NCBI GenBank assembly: GCA_034008185.1
Contig: CM067081.1
Location: 8,679,821-8,743,820 of the forward strand
Length of the DNA stretch: 64,000 nucleotides
Origin: Gorsachius magnificus
Taxonomy: Eukaryota; Chordata; Aves; Pelecaniformes; Ardeidae
Direction: 5' to 3'
Shown here: one piece after another, positions 43,304 through 54,580 of the stretch
Layout: each line of letters starts with the position of its first letter
Position numbering within the stretch: the first letter of the stretch is position 1
Made by a program: the position numbers and the translations under genes
The notes under the pieces: generated by a model
What the model saw: the letters and a program-made list of their open reading frames with translations, nothing else
Told to the model about the DNA's origin: nothing
Database searches by the model: none

Positions 43304-46300
43304 CCTATGAATGAGGCCTTATCTAGTGCAGAACATGCAGAGTCCGCTGCAGCTCAGACCACCTCCAGCTGCTCAGCATCTTTTTGGAGCAAAGTCCGGG
43401 CTTATGGCATCTTTGAATATCTCTGTGCTCTAGACAGCGACTAGCAGCCACAGCACAGGGAGGGCTGTGGGGTGGCTGGCATGGCCAGACCACGGGGTTT
43501 GTATGGTTTGTACAGTCCCAGGCCATTGCCCTCCGTGAGGCCAGGACTCAAGCTGCGGTTCTCAGGCGGTCTTTGGGACCACAGTCCCCAATCACGCAAC
43601 TGGGAACTGGCCTGGCAGTGTCTCAGCTGAGTAAACAAGGATGAACATTTCCCAACCCTTTGGAAACAGTCCCTGGAACAGGGAACTTCCCAGACTGATA
43701 AGCGTAGAGTGCTCGAAGGGAATGCGGGGGAAATACGGACACACAGGGATCACCACTGCAGGCTGCAAGGACAAGCACGGCTAATCAGCTTCCCCTTCAT
43801 AATTAGTATGTTAACAGCCATGCTAGGGAAGTCCTAATAGTCAGGGAACTTAATAAGCTTATTCCATATGGATTTTTCCTGTAGTGTGTTTTACATAATT
43901 ATTTGCACCCGTCCCATTTTACAGCCGGGATGTATTTTGACTATCTGCTAGCAGAAGTTCCTCCTGTAAGGGTCAGCAGCAGAAGCTAAACTAATCCCCG
44001 CTGAGACTGCACGCAGGGGCTGGGGAGCAGAGAGCAACAGTAGAAAACATCAACTTCCTACACTGTGAAAGATTTTTCTACAAAGGTCAGATCCTCCTGT
44101 GGCCTCCTTGGCTCTGGCTAATTTGATAACCCTCTTCACAGCACTTCTCAGTTACTCAAGCTTCTCTTGCTGGTGTGGATGGACTGCCACAGACCCTGTC
44201 CTCTATACTGTGTCCTACCCTGGAGAAGCTACACTGAAAATATTAATTGCATAAAAAAAGGGAAGGAGGCACACTGGAAGGGTAATCCCTTATTTTCTCC
44301 TTTTAAATGTCTTGTAGCTTCTCATTACCTTTAATTTGTGTGTGTGTGCTCTTAAGCTTGGAAAACCCCCAAACCCGTGATGCTCTGGGGTACGTGGAAG
44401 ACATCGCTCAGCGTGTCTTCTGTGAAACCTGGAAAGATATCCCACCATGCCTTCTCAGCAGTCATTGCTGGGCAAACCTTTTGTTGACCGGGATTTACAA
44501 ACCCTTGTTGTAGTGTCTGTGCCTCTTTCTGGGTTCAAAGTCAGTAGCTGGAAAAAACCGCACACTCTTGGCCATCCCCTTTGTTACAAAGTGATATAAT
44601 CACGGATTTCTAATCCTTTCATATCGTTGTTCCTTCCTCTCCCACAGAGCCTGGGAACACTAAAAAAACTCCAAGACAAAGATAATTAAGCAACTCAACT
44701 TCATGTTTGTTTCAGTTCCTGGGGAACCATCTTTAATGAGGTCCACTAATTCAATTACAACAGAAGTTGTCCCTACTATTAATGAGGTTTTACCAGTAAC
44801 TGTTTTGTTTTGTGTGAGTAACTTCCTTTCACTGGATTAGAGGGGCTTATTTCCATTATTCTTCTCATTTTTACCTCGTCTTACAACAGTGACTTTAGAT
44901 TTACACCAGCATAAGACTGAGCAGAACTGGAACATTACAAAGTCCCTATGCCAGAACACTTACTGACCAGGGAGCTGATCCCGCACAGTTTCTCTTGCAG
45001 ACGTAAATGCTTTCCTGATGAGGACATCCCTGATGGGCACATGATGGGCAAGGTGTGACAGGGTCACAGGCAAGAAGCAGCAAAGCCATGCTGTTCCCAC
45101 ATGTTACAGGAGGTTTACCTTAATGAATAAAACTCATAAGACAAATGTCTTCAGGGTTTTATTCATTAATCCATACGAAGAACTGCAGTGCTAAAACTCC
45201 TCAAGCCCTGTACTGTGGTTTCAGTCTGCAGGGGTACAGCTCTGTACCGTATTTAGCAGAGAACTCATTATTATTTCCCACAGTTTGCCAGCCTCCAGGG
45301 CAGTACATTTTTCCTCCACAGAAAAAAGAAATCCATATGGTAGAAATTATAACTGTTTTGTCTGCAAACAGGATTCTGGTGCACTGAGAAAAACAGATTT
45401 TTAAAACTGTGCTAGACGAACTTCCCCAAAGAACAGCTGGCTTGGCAGGTTGGTTTTCTGAAGGATCTATGGACTTCGGAGATGGCTAAAAATAGCATCA
45501 TTGCTCTATTGATAGGAAAAGTGGAGATAGACAGTTATTGCCAAGTAAGAGGTGACAAGATACAGCTTTCTTTTTTTAAGAAACTCAGATTTTGGGCCAA
45601 ATTCAATGCCTTCCTTCTTCCACAAAAGCAATACTAAGATCCTCACGGACCTCTAGCCAAGCTACTGGGAATACTTCTCTGGCTTTCGTGAGAAATAGAT
45701 TAGGCCGAAATTTCTTTTGATTTTGACTAGATTCACAAACGTCTTTGCGTGCATGAAGTGTCTAAATACAAGCTTCAGGGCCTTTTGGTAAAGGAGAAGA
45801 GTAAAATCACTGCATGATTTTAGGACTGCCATGCTACAGAATACCTTGGCATAACGGGGGAAAAAAAATAGAGAAATGCTGAGAAATTATTAGGAGCAAT
45901 AGAGTCCCAAATGGGGTGGGACGCATGGTGCATGCATACATGTATACAGTAGAGTCAAAGACTGTTCCTGCGTGGATGAGCTTAAAACACGAAGCACTCA
46001 CTGGTTGCCTCTTCATGTATGGCAAAATACATGGCCTGATGAAGTCAGCAGTGACGAGGACATCAGGTTTTGTGCTACAACCAAGCGCATGGGCAGATTG
46101 CTGAGGTGAACCCCAAATTCTCATCCCCCTACCAAAAATATCCCACGTGATCTTGGCACGCAGATCCCAGTGGATGGGCCCTCCTGACTCCCAAGAAAAT
46201 GAAGACACCCTGGTGTCTCCTCTACATGATTCCCAGCTTCCCTGTGTAATTCCACATCTGTTTTACACCTACCACCATCACACCTTTTTATGCCAATTAG

Positions 46301-46784
46301 TGAGTGACACGAGCTAGTCCGGGATGGAAATGAGAAGCTCATAGTCACCTGGCTATCTCAGCTGGGGGAATGCTATTCTTTCACCTCGTGGGGAGAGGGA
46401 GTACGGTAAAATCAGTTTCTGCAGGTTTGCCAAGCACAAATCCCAGTATTTCTGTCAGAATATGGCAGTTTCTGTGATGCTGCAGACACACATTTCTCCC
46501 AGATATGATGTTTTTCCTAGACAGGAAGAATTCAGTATAAATTACAACATTTGCATTCCTAAGTCCCTGAAAACCAGCCCTTATCCTCAATTCGGACACG
46601 CAAATATGTCTGAGAAGAAAGATCAAGGCAATTTTAAGGTTTAAATGTGATCCAAACCATTAAAATAATACAGTTTTAAAAGCCAGTTTTACAATGTCTG
46701 GAAGCTTCTCCCATAGTACAGGCAGCTGGTCACAGGAATCGTGGCTGCGTATAATTTGGGTTCGGTGCTAGAGAGAGCACTAAC

Positions 46785-46842
46785 ATAGAATCATAGAATG
46801 TTTTGGGTTGGAAGGGACCCCTAGAGGTCATCTAGTCCAACA
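46785..46842 (-). mobile_element. Very short CR1 3' terminus
   Basis: Only about 58 bases of CR1 remain: ATAGAATCATAGAATGTTTT, then GGTTGGAAGGGACCCCTAGA, then GGTCATCTAGTCCAACA. This core is identical to the start of the 39391 copy over the shared part, so it is the same subtype and probably not old. It is a severely 5'-truncated insertion or a remnant left by a deletion. Confidence 0.9.
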
Positions 46843-48105
46843 TCCTTTTGAGGTTCCAGCAAATGACATAAAATGGGGCTCGTGCACTTACTGCTCGCAC
46901 GCAAACTGCATCGTGCTGTGGGTTTGGAGGATGGGAGTCTCTTCGCAATTTGTATCTCATTTGCTATTGCTGCTCCAGCAAATGAGGTTGCTCCAAATGT
47001 AGGCTGGAGCTCGGTTACAGCTCATGGGTGATTGCCAATGGCTGCATTTGGTTGAACACCATGGAAAAGCACTCCCTAAGCCACAGAACTAGCCGTGTCA
47101 CAAGAAGATCACTTGGATGGAGGCTTAATCTGAACAAAACCAAGAGCAGTTCTGTTACTGCCATCACCAGAGATGATTTCTCCACTGTACCATTCCTATG
47201 TCCTTTTAGGCTTCCTCTTCCAAAACTCTGTAGAAGGAAACCCACAGCAGCAGCTTCTTGAGCGGTACCAGATGCTCCCTGCTCATTCCCATCTAACCCA
47301 GGACAAGCAGGCTTGGCTTCTGAACCACAACTTTGACAGCTGTTTAATGAGATGTAACATATGCCTGCTTCAGAGCACTACAGACCATTTGAGATGCTCA
47401 CAAAACATTCAGATACCCCCTCAAAAAAAATCCTAGAGGAAGGCAAAGTTTTCCTTTAAAAAACAGGAATATGAGAAATAAAGGTGGCTCTAAATAAGAA
47501 ATCTGTCATCTCAGTAACACAAACGCACTAGAAAAAACACCACTAAGCTCTCCTCCAATTATACAACCACCACTTGAAGATAACTAAACACGCAGGTAAA
47601 CACAGAGCATCCCACAGGAAATCTGTGTGAGCCTGCATTTCCCATTCAAGTAATTCGCACTGCTTTCCTTTTTCCTTCACCACTTCTGCAGCCCATCCAC
47701 ACCGCCAGGTCGCTGATGGACTTCAACCCAGGCAGCTTATGCTATGCAGTCTATACAGAGAAACCGTAGCTATCGTGAATGTGCACGGGCCCAAGGCACA
47801 GTCACCCATTGCGGTGCCCATCGGCACTGCGACACATGGGCTGAGAGACCTACAGCGCTCTCGAGAGTGCCCAGCTTCCCTGACCTTCGTGCTGTCATTT
47901 GGCAGCTCATCTTAGAATTTAGCTGTGCTTTGCACCATGATGATATTTTTCTTCCCACTTCTCAGCCTTCCACAGACTCAGCCCTCCGATGGTTTTTTAT
48001 CTTGTCTCTCAGGGCATTAAGCATCTTGCTTCCCTCTCTCCACTCCAGCATTTCTACAGCCATATTTCACAAAGCCCCTCTTTAGCACTGACAGGTAGCT
48101 AAAGC

Positions 48106-48147
48106 TGTATGTATGCACACACATATATATGTATATGTGTATATGTA
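48106..48147. repeat. 42-nt alternating purine-pyrimidine tract (TG/TA/CA)
   Basis: Every position from 48106 to 48147 alternates pyrimidine and purine (GTATGTATGCACACACATAT and on to GTGTATATGTA). It includes the palindrome ACATATATATGT. It behaves as an interrupted microsatellite and is of the sequence type that can form Z-DNA or a cruciform under supercoiling. Confidence 0.85.
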
Positions 48148-49911
48148 GCACAAACACATGTCCTTTTCCAATCCAGCCTCCAGTCAGCCCTATGATGATC
48201 TCCATGCTGACCTCAGGGGCTGTCATTTGCCAAGCACATATTTCGCTTCAGTGCTGAGATCAGTCATCCAACTGTCCAAACTACTTTTGGCATCACCAGG
48301 AGAGTAGCTAGCCTGCCATGACTACCCTCTGACCCGGCCCCTCGTCCTCCTCCTCCTCTGAATATTTCACTTCAAACTTTTTCTTCCTTTTTAATGCAGA
48401 GAGGAAAAAGGAAGATGCATGAAGTGCTCACGTACGTGCCATCTGACCTTTCGTGCCTACAGCTCTCATCACCTTTGCGTGCACTCTCCCTGCTATCTTG
48501 GTCTATCGTCGACTTGATTTGAGCTGTCTCTAAATTTGATGCAGTTGAATGCACAGCACTCAGCACGCTTGGCCCCGATACCGGAGCATCTGGACTGCAA
48601 TTTGTACAATAACACAAATACAAAATGATACATCCTTTCTATCAAACTTCCCTCCCAGGACCTCTAAATATTCTTCCAATGATATAGTCTTTTTATTTTC
48701 CACTTTCTTTGCTGCTCAAAATTTCAGCTCTATTTTTTCCATATGGTGTGAGTAGAACTATGTCCAAATATTCCAGGTGACAAAATATCACTAATTTCAT
48801 ACAAATGCTTTAATTTTTATCACTTTCTCAAGATTGAGCTTAACCACTTCCAGCTTCAAAAGCACCCGTTGCACTAGAAAGATATTTACACTAGACTATA
48901 AATCAAATACCTAATAAAGTTCCTGAGTTTTTTCCAAAAAAGTTCAAAAAAGAAAACTCCCATCCTCCTTTTCCAACTGTTTTTAATCAAGGGCAGTATG
49001 AAACAAGTTATCCAAGTTCAGAACGGAAAAAAAAAAAAAGTACAATTACTCTGAGATGAAATTTAAAGATAAAAACCTTTCTGATCCCTGAACTGTTTGA
49101 CAAATATTTCTGTAGAACAGGACCTGCAGCAAGAGGTTATAAAATATTTATGCCAGTTTGCAACATGCTTGACCACACGTTGGTCAAGACAGCTGAACTG
49201 TTCATTATTACTAGGAAGCTGTAAATCCCTCCTTTGGCAAACCTTCAAATGAGCTTAGAAAAAACCTGGTTCTTGGTTCCATTAGATGCTATAACTCGAA
49301 ATGCAAAGAATATTGTTCTTGGCATGGCTGCTGCCTGTCCACCTCGGCACAATTACTCTAGCCTCTCCCAGCTCAGATGAGTATCGTCCGAGGCCAACGC
49401 AGCAGCTTCCTTCCTCCAACAGAACATCTATTATTCTGTAACCGAAACAATTTGGCTAAATGACACAAAGATGAAGCATGACTGCAGTAAGGGTAACAAA
49501 CACAGTCCAGGCTCCTTGAATACACAAGTGTTATCCCAAAATAATTTGCTATATGGATGATCAGGAGAAGGCAATGGCTAAAGCATTGATTTCACTCACG
49601 CACCTCTGTTTGTTAGGAGACACTAGCTGATGCATCAAACCTTCAAACCTGCCCTTCAAAGTTGGATTTCAACTTAATAGTACCTGCCCTGCTGAAAGAG
49701 TGGTAGCATGGGGATCACCAGCGGCAGAGCCAGCCACCATCTGCAAAGACTGGGAAGGTTGAAGTGATTTTCACTCATGACCTGCTGTGAAAGACCTGCA
49801 TGCAGGACAACAGGATGGCCACTGATTTTGCTTTCTTCAAAACCAGCTGATGACGCTGGGCACATTTTTGGGAACAGACCCCTCAAACTCAGGTTTAAGT
49901 CTGGTGTTTTG

Positions 49912-49916
49912 ATTCT
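49912..49916. repeat. Target site duplication (left copy) of the solo LTR
   Basis: The sequence is ATTCT immediately before the TGTC end of the LTR, identical to 50492-50496. Extension to 6 bp fails (GATTCT on the left, ATTCTC on the right), so the duplication is 5 bp. Confidence 0.85.
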
Positions 49917-50491
49917 TGTCATGGTTTAACCCGGCTGGCAACTCAGCCCCACCCAGCTGCTCGCTCTCTCCCTCACAGTGGGATGGGGGGGAGAATCAGA
50001 AGAGTAAAAGTGAGAAAACTCGTGGGTTGAGATAACGACAGTTTAATAGGGAAAGCAAAAGCCATGCACGCAAGCAAAGCAGACCAAGGAATTCATTCAC
50101 CACTTCCCATGGGCAGGCAGGGGCTCAGCCATCCCCAGGAAAGCAGGGCTCCATCACACATAACGGTGACTTGGGAAGACAAACGCCATCACTCCGAACG
50201 TCCCCCACTTCCTCCTTTTTCTCCCAGGTTCTATACTGAGCATGACACCATATGGTCTGGGATAGCCCTTGGGCCAGTTGGGGTCAGCTGTCCTGGCTGT
50301 GCCCCCTCGCAGCTTCTTGTGCCCCTGGCAGAGCAGAGGAAGCTGAAAAGTCCTTGACTGGTGTAAGCCCTGCTCAGCAACAACTAAACGATGAGTGTGT
50401 TATCAACATTCTTCTAGTACTAAATCCAAAACACAGCACTGTGGCAGTTACTAGGAAGAAAATTAACTCTGTCCCAGCTGAAACCAGGACA
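49917..50491 (+). mobile_element. Solo LTR of an avian endogenous retrovirus, with 5-bp target duplication
   Basis: The 575-bp element begins TGTCATGG and ends AGGACA, so the termini are TGTC...GACA, the inverted ends expected of a retroviral LTR. It is flanked by identical 5-bp copies of ATTCT (49912-49916 and 50492-50496). Internal phrases such as GTAAAAGTGAGAAAACTCGT, GGGTTGAGATAA and ACTTCCCATGGGCAGGCAGG match an LTR family I recall as frequent in bird genomes. A 5-bp duplication fits ERVL-like (class III) integration better than the 6 bp usual for ERVK. No internal gag, pol or env sequence lies beside it, so this is the product of LTR-LTR recombination. A TATA-like CTATACTGAGC lies near 50231. 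Strand is assigned from the remembered family orientation. Confidence 0.88.
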
Positions 50492-50496
50492 ATTCT
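50492..50496. repeat. Target site duplication (right copy) of the solo LTR
   Basis: The sequence is ATTCT immediately after the GACA end of the LTR, an exact copy of the left flank. Its perfect state supports a simple insertion with no later rearrangement of the ends. Confidence 0.85.
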
Positions 50497-50596
50497 CCTC
50501 TGCCTGGCACCATGGTCATGCAGCGACATCAGAGTAAAGCAAATGCAAAACAATTTTGAGCTTGCTCAGTGTTCAAAAAAACTGAAGCCCTGGATA

Positions 50597-50967
50597 TTCA
50601 GAGCTGAAAAGCTAGATGGAGACCTTATTTTGACCTTTCAAAATATAAAGGGTGCTTATAAGAAAGGTGGGAACAGACTTTTTAGTAGAGCCTGTTGCGA
50701 TAGGACAAGGGGTAATGGTTTTAAATTGAAAAAGGGTAGGTTTAGATTGGACATAAAGAAGACATTTTTTAAGATGAGGGTGATGAGACACTGGAAGAGG
50801 TTGCCCAGAGCAGTTTTGGATGCCCCATCACTGGAAGTGTTCAAGGTCAGGTTGGATGGGGCTCTGAGCAACATGATCTAGTGGAAGATGTCCCTGTCCA
50901 TGGCTGGGGTTTTGGAATAGAAGGCCTTTAGAAGTCCCTTCCAACCCAAACCATTCCATGAGTCTAT
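50597..50967 (+). mobile_element. CR1 LINE 3' fragment, second subtype, diverged
   Basis: A plus-strand CR1 from about TTCAGAGCTGAAAAGCTAGA to CCAACCCAAACCATTCCATG. The ORF2 remnant reads DGDLILTFQNIKGAYKKGGN, then RFRLDIKKTFFKMRVMRHWK and ends ALSNMI. It is open but carries many replacements. It begins about 105 bp after the solo LTR. A single chance frame (50252-50881) runs from inside the LTR through this CR1. Confidence 0.93.
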
Positions 50968-53619
50968 ATTCTGGGGAAAGCAAGGCTACACTTTGCCATC
51001 AGTATGATTTTGTCAGTTCTCAATGGCTATATGATGTTTCATCAGACACAACCGCCTTCCTCCTGGGGCTGAGACTCAGATATAAGAAGTTATTACAATA
51101 TCCCTAAGATCTGAGGAGCACTCACTCCTGAAGTTGTTGGGTTAGCATTATGTTTGGTATTGACCTAAAAAGTCATACTCTGCTTTATTATAGTTTACAA
51201 TAAAAGCACAGTTCTCAGAATATGGGTCCGTATGGCACGTCTTTTGTGCGTTTAAAAAAGCTCTGTCTTCTGTTCCATCAGGACATAGAAGTGCTGACTT
51301 TGCCAGGTCAGTCGTTAACCCACATCATTTACTTTCTGGCTACGTCTGCCTTGAGGCCACAGGACAGCATCCTTTCCCAACCCAGCCGAAGAGGTCAGCA
51401 GTTTTGACTGACTGATCCATTATTGGTGTTGAGGAACTAAAGGATGGTCTCTGAGGGAACAAGTGAAGCTGAAAGGCACCCCAGGGAGTTATTTAACAAT
51501 TAGTTAAGGATGCGCATACAACTGCATCACCAGCCTCTTCATTAAAAACCCCACTCTGGACAAGTGTCCGGGATCCTCAAAGGTGAGATCCCAGCCATGG
51601 TACCTGTGTAAGCAAACTGGCAGCTTTTTTTGTTGGTTGAAAGAACCTAACAGCGATTTAAGAACAGCATAGTGTTTTGCTTGTGCCTTCATACCGCTGT
51701 AACTGTTTCAGTAATATGTGCATGATACTATATCCTTGTGTCTGAAAACTTGCCTAAGAGCAATAGAATAGCTGGCAAAGCTCGGGTCATCTCCGCCCAA
51801 GGAAGTGGCAATCTCTACATGAGGGTGCTAGTCCAGCCCCTCTGGACCTAGAACTCAGTACAAAATGTCAGAGAGAGGCAGTGGGCTTCTCCTTCACTGA
51901 GCTGCACAGATTGGTTTGCAAGCTGATAACATTGGCGTCTGCTTGAGGAAAATGTTTTCTGCTGGGAAGCCCTAATCAGGGCAGCGAGAGGAGCACCTGA
52001 GTATAAGGTCTCCTGCAGTTCTTCATGCTGCCACGTCTTACACTCAGTAATTCAAGAGAATCGTATCCCACAGCTCTGGAAGGCTGTAATGACAACAGAA
52101 GTATCATGCTAACTGAGTGCCAAGTGAGCCCAGACAGCTGGTTAAGAAACTAGCTTGACACACTTCCTAGACCTTTCTGTCAAAACCAATGTGACCAAAA
52201 GAAAAAAAAAGTAGAATGGGATGGGCAAGGGGAAAATGAGCAGTTAATGGGTTACAAACTGTGCAACTCTCTAATTCCACGCAACAGTCAGGAGGAAGCC
52301 CATGGAATATTCCAGCCCCCCCTGAGCTGACTTCGTTCCTTCAGTGTCCAAGGGGAGCTCCCAGGGAAAGTCACTTGGGCAGCGGCATTTCCAAGCTCAC
52401 TTGCATTTTCATTCCTAATGGAATTTCTACTGCTTTATTACAACACAGATGTAGTTTGCTCATTCAGTTCCATCTCTCTCTCTCTTCTGATTTTCCTTCA
52501 CAGAAAATGCAAAGAAGTTAAGCGGCAGAGCTGATAATTAATGCCAGATTATCCTGTGGAGGTTGCTATTTCCAGGATGTACCATTCAGAGCTTCCAAGA
52601 ACATCAGTGAACATTGTGTATGGGCTGCAGTAGTCACACGCTGTCACTGTATTTCTGCCGATGATTTTCTGAAGCAAGGTTTTTGTTTTTTGTAACTGGT
52701 ATTAGAATTGTGTGAGCCAGAAACTAAGGAAACAAATACTGTTAGTGCCAAATCTGCAGGATGAACCTGACTGCTACTTCAACACACAATAAAGAAAACT
52801 TGCCACTAGAATTTGGTTATTTTCATGGTTATTAGTAACTCAGGTTACTTTCATGAGAATGTTCTGTGCATGAATAATGTCAGCGATAAATACAGAGGGT
52901 CCATCAAACGTACCCAGTGACAGTTTCCATGTGTTTGTTGCTCTAGGCCGTGTTAGGCAACTCAGTGTACACCAATTTGGAGGTCACAGAATAACTCCAG
53001 TTGGGAGAGAGAAGCTAGCTGCTCCCTTTGGGACAGTGGCTGTTGTGAGTCCATCAGCCTTATGTTCACGTGGTTTCCAGACAGCAGTGTTAAATCCTGG
53101 GTCTTGCTTTTTTAAATAAATCATTGTACTGAGCCCTTGATTACACAGATTGAATTCTGATATGGAGCTTGATCTCCGGACCACTGCAGTGTCTGGTCAT
53201 CTGAGACCGGGAAGAAGCTTTCAGAGAAAGTCAAGTAGATCCAGGGTGTGACCTTCTGGAAATGACCAAAAGCCTTTCCCTTCAGCACCTAAACCCCTCA
53301 CAATTCAAACCAACCTTTTATTCCTAAAGCCCTGTCAACTCAACCCTTCAAAAACACAAAGCACAATGAAGGAGAGCCTAAGCACAGACAGAGTCTGGAC
53401 TCCCCAAAGGAATGAGGGCCGCATCTCTGTGGCTGAGGCCCAGGACGACAGTCAGTGATATGAAGTCTAAAGATGAGCAATTAGGAGGATCTAAAGACAA
53501 AAGTGATGAGTTAATCCTTCTGCTAGAATAAATTTCAAACATGAAAACTTCAAAGCCAACTTCAGAAGTTTGTCTGAAAGCCATCTCTTCTGCCCAAGGC
53601 TTGCAGTTTTGTTCTGAGC

Positions 53620-53688
53620 TTGATGCAGGCCCTTGTTCAGCAGCAGGCTAGGGTGGAAATTATGAGGCTGGCATTTAGGCCATGCAAA
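53620..53688 (-). repeat. 69-bp repeat unit, inverted copy A
   Basis: On the minus strand it reads TTTGCATGGCCTAAATGCCA, then GCCTCATAATTTCCACCCTA, and ends GGGCCTGCATCAA. It matches copy B (54512-54580, plus strand) at 62 of 69 positions with no gaps, and the match stops sharply on both sides. It does not match CR1 or the LTR. See the finding for interpretation. Confidence 0.85.
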
Positions 53689-54036
53689 CCCATACCCTGT
53701 ATGTACTGAAAGGGAAAGCAAAGTGGACTAAGGTTTCTTTGTTCCTTAGCTGGAGGGTTTGGCCTAGCACTCAGCCTAGCCCTTCTTTCCAGCTTAAGAC
53801 AAATTGGATTCCAGTGGTAAAACCCTTGCTCCAGTGAATTACAAAGCAAAACTCATGTTGATTCCAGAGCAGATCGGATATAGTAAGTCTTTAGGATTTG
53901 TTTTCTAGATAAAACATAAATGTAAATAATGACAATTATTCCATTATTCTTCAAAAATAAAACTTCCTATAAGTGAAAGTTGAAGCAATGGCAAGACATA
54001 CCAAGGTTTAAGCTTATTGAACCTGTGAGATCCTGT

Positions 54037-54113
54037 GAGGAGCAGGGAGTTGGACTTGACGATCCTTATGGGGGCCTTCCAACTTGAGATAGCCTATGAT
54101 TCTACGATATTAT
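54037..54113 (+). mobile_element. CR1-like 3'-end fragment (GAGCAGGGAGTTGGACTTGA type)
   Basis: The short plus-strand 3' end GAGCAGGGAGTTGGACTTGA, then GATCCTTATGGGGGCCTTCC, ends in ATGATTCTACGATATTAT. The wording differs from both other CR1 subtypes here, so it is a third subfamily. It lies between the two copies of the 69-bp inverted repeat. Confidence 0.85.
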
Positions 54114-54511
54114 AGACTCAAGGTTTTCAAAATGAATATAACTTCTGTAAAAAAATAAACATTACATTATTAAGTTCCATTTCTTGGAAGGAAAACTGAT
54201 GCTTTTTCATTTACATAGAATCAACAGAGTAAAAGTCCAGTAGCGGGTACCATATGTAACAAATGCCAATGAAGTACACTCTTCCAAACATAAATCTTTT
54301 TATTTCTGCTACTTTGAAATGTCTCACCTTAACGTCTTTGGATTTGAGTCTAGCTAGCAGGTACAGTATTTTTTCTCCATTTGGGCTAGCCACAAAGTTG
54401 GAAAACCAACTCCTCTGTGATCAAGAAGAAAGTTGTTTTCCTTCTCCATTCTTTTACCAAAACAAAATCAAGAATCAAACCTACTTAGTAAAAATGAGAA
54501 TGAAATTTTCA

Positions 54512-54580
54512 TTTGCATGGCCTAAATGCCAGCTTCATCACTTCCACCCTAACCTGCTGCTGAAAAAAGGCCTGCATCGA
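54512..54580 (+). repeat. 69-bp repeat unit, inverted copy B
   Basis: Plus-strand copy TTTGCATGGCCTAAATGCCA, then GCTTCATCACTTCCACCCTA, ending AGGCCTGCATCGA. It is 90 percent identical to the complement of 53620-53688 with seven substitutions and no indel. Flanking bases do not align. Confidence 0.85.

Noticed and set aside
54211..54393. Minus-strand frame considered as a possible upstream ME3 exon (MASPNGEKILYLLARLKSKD)
   Set aside because: It contains no RGYDVTRNP-like motif, its end lacks a donor in the required phase 0, and the sequence is unlike the ME3 N-terminus.
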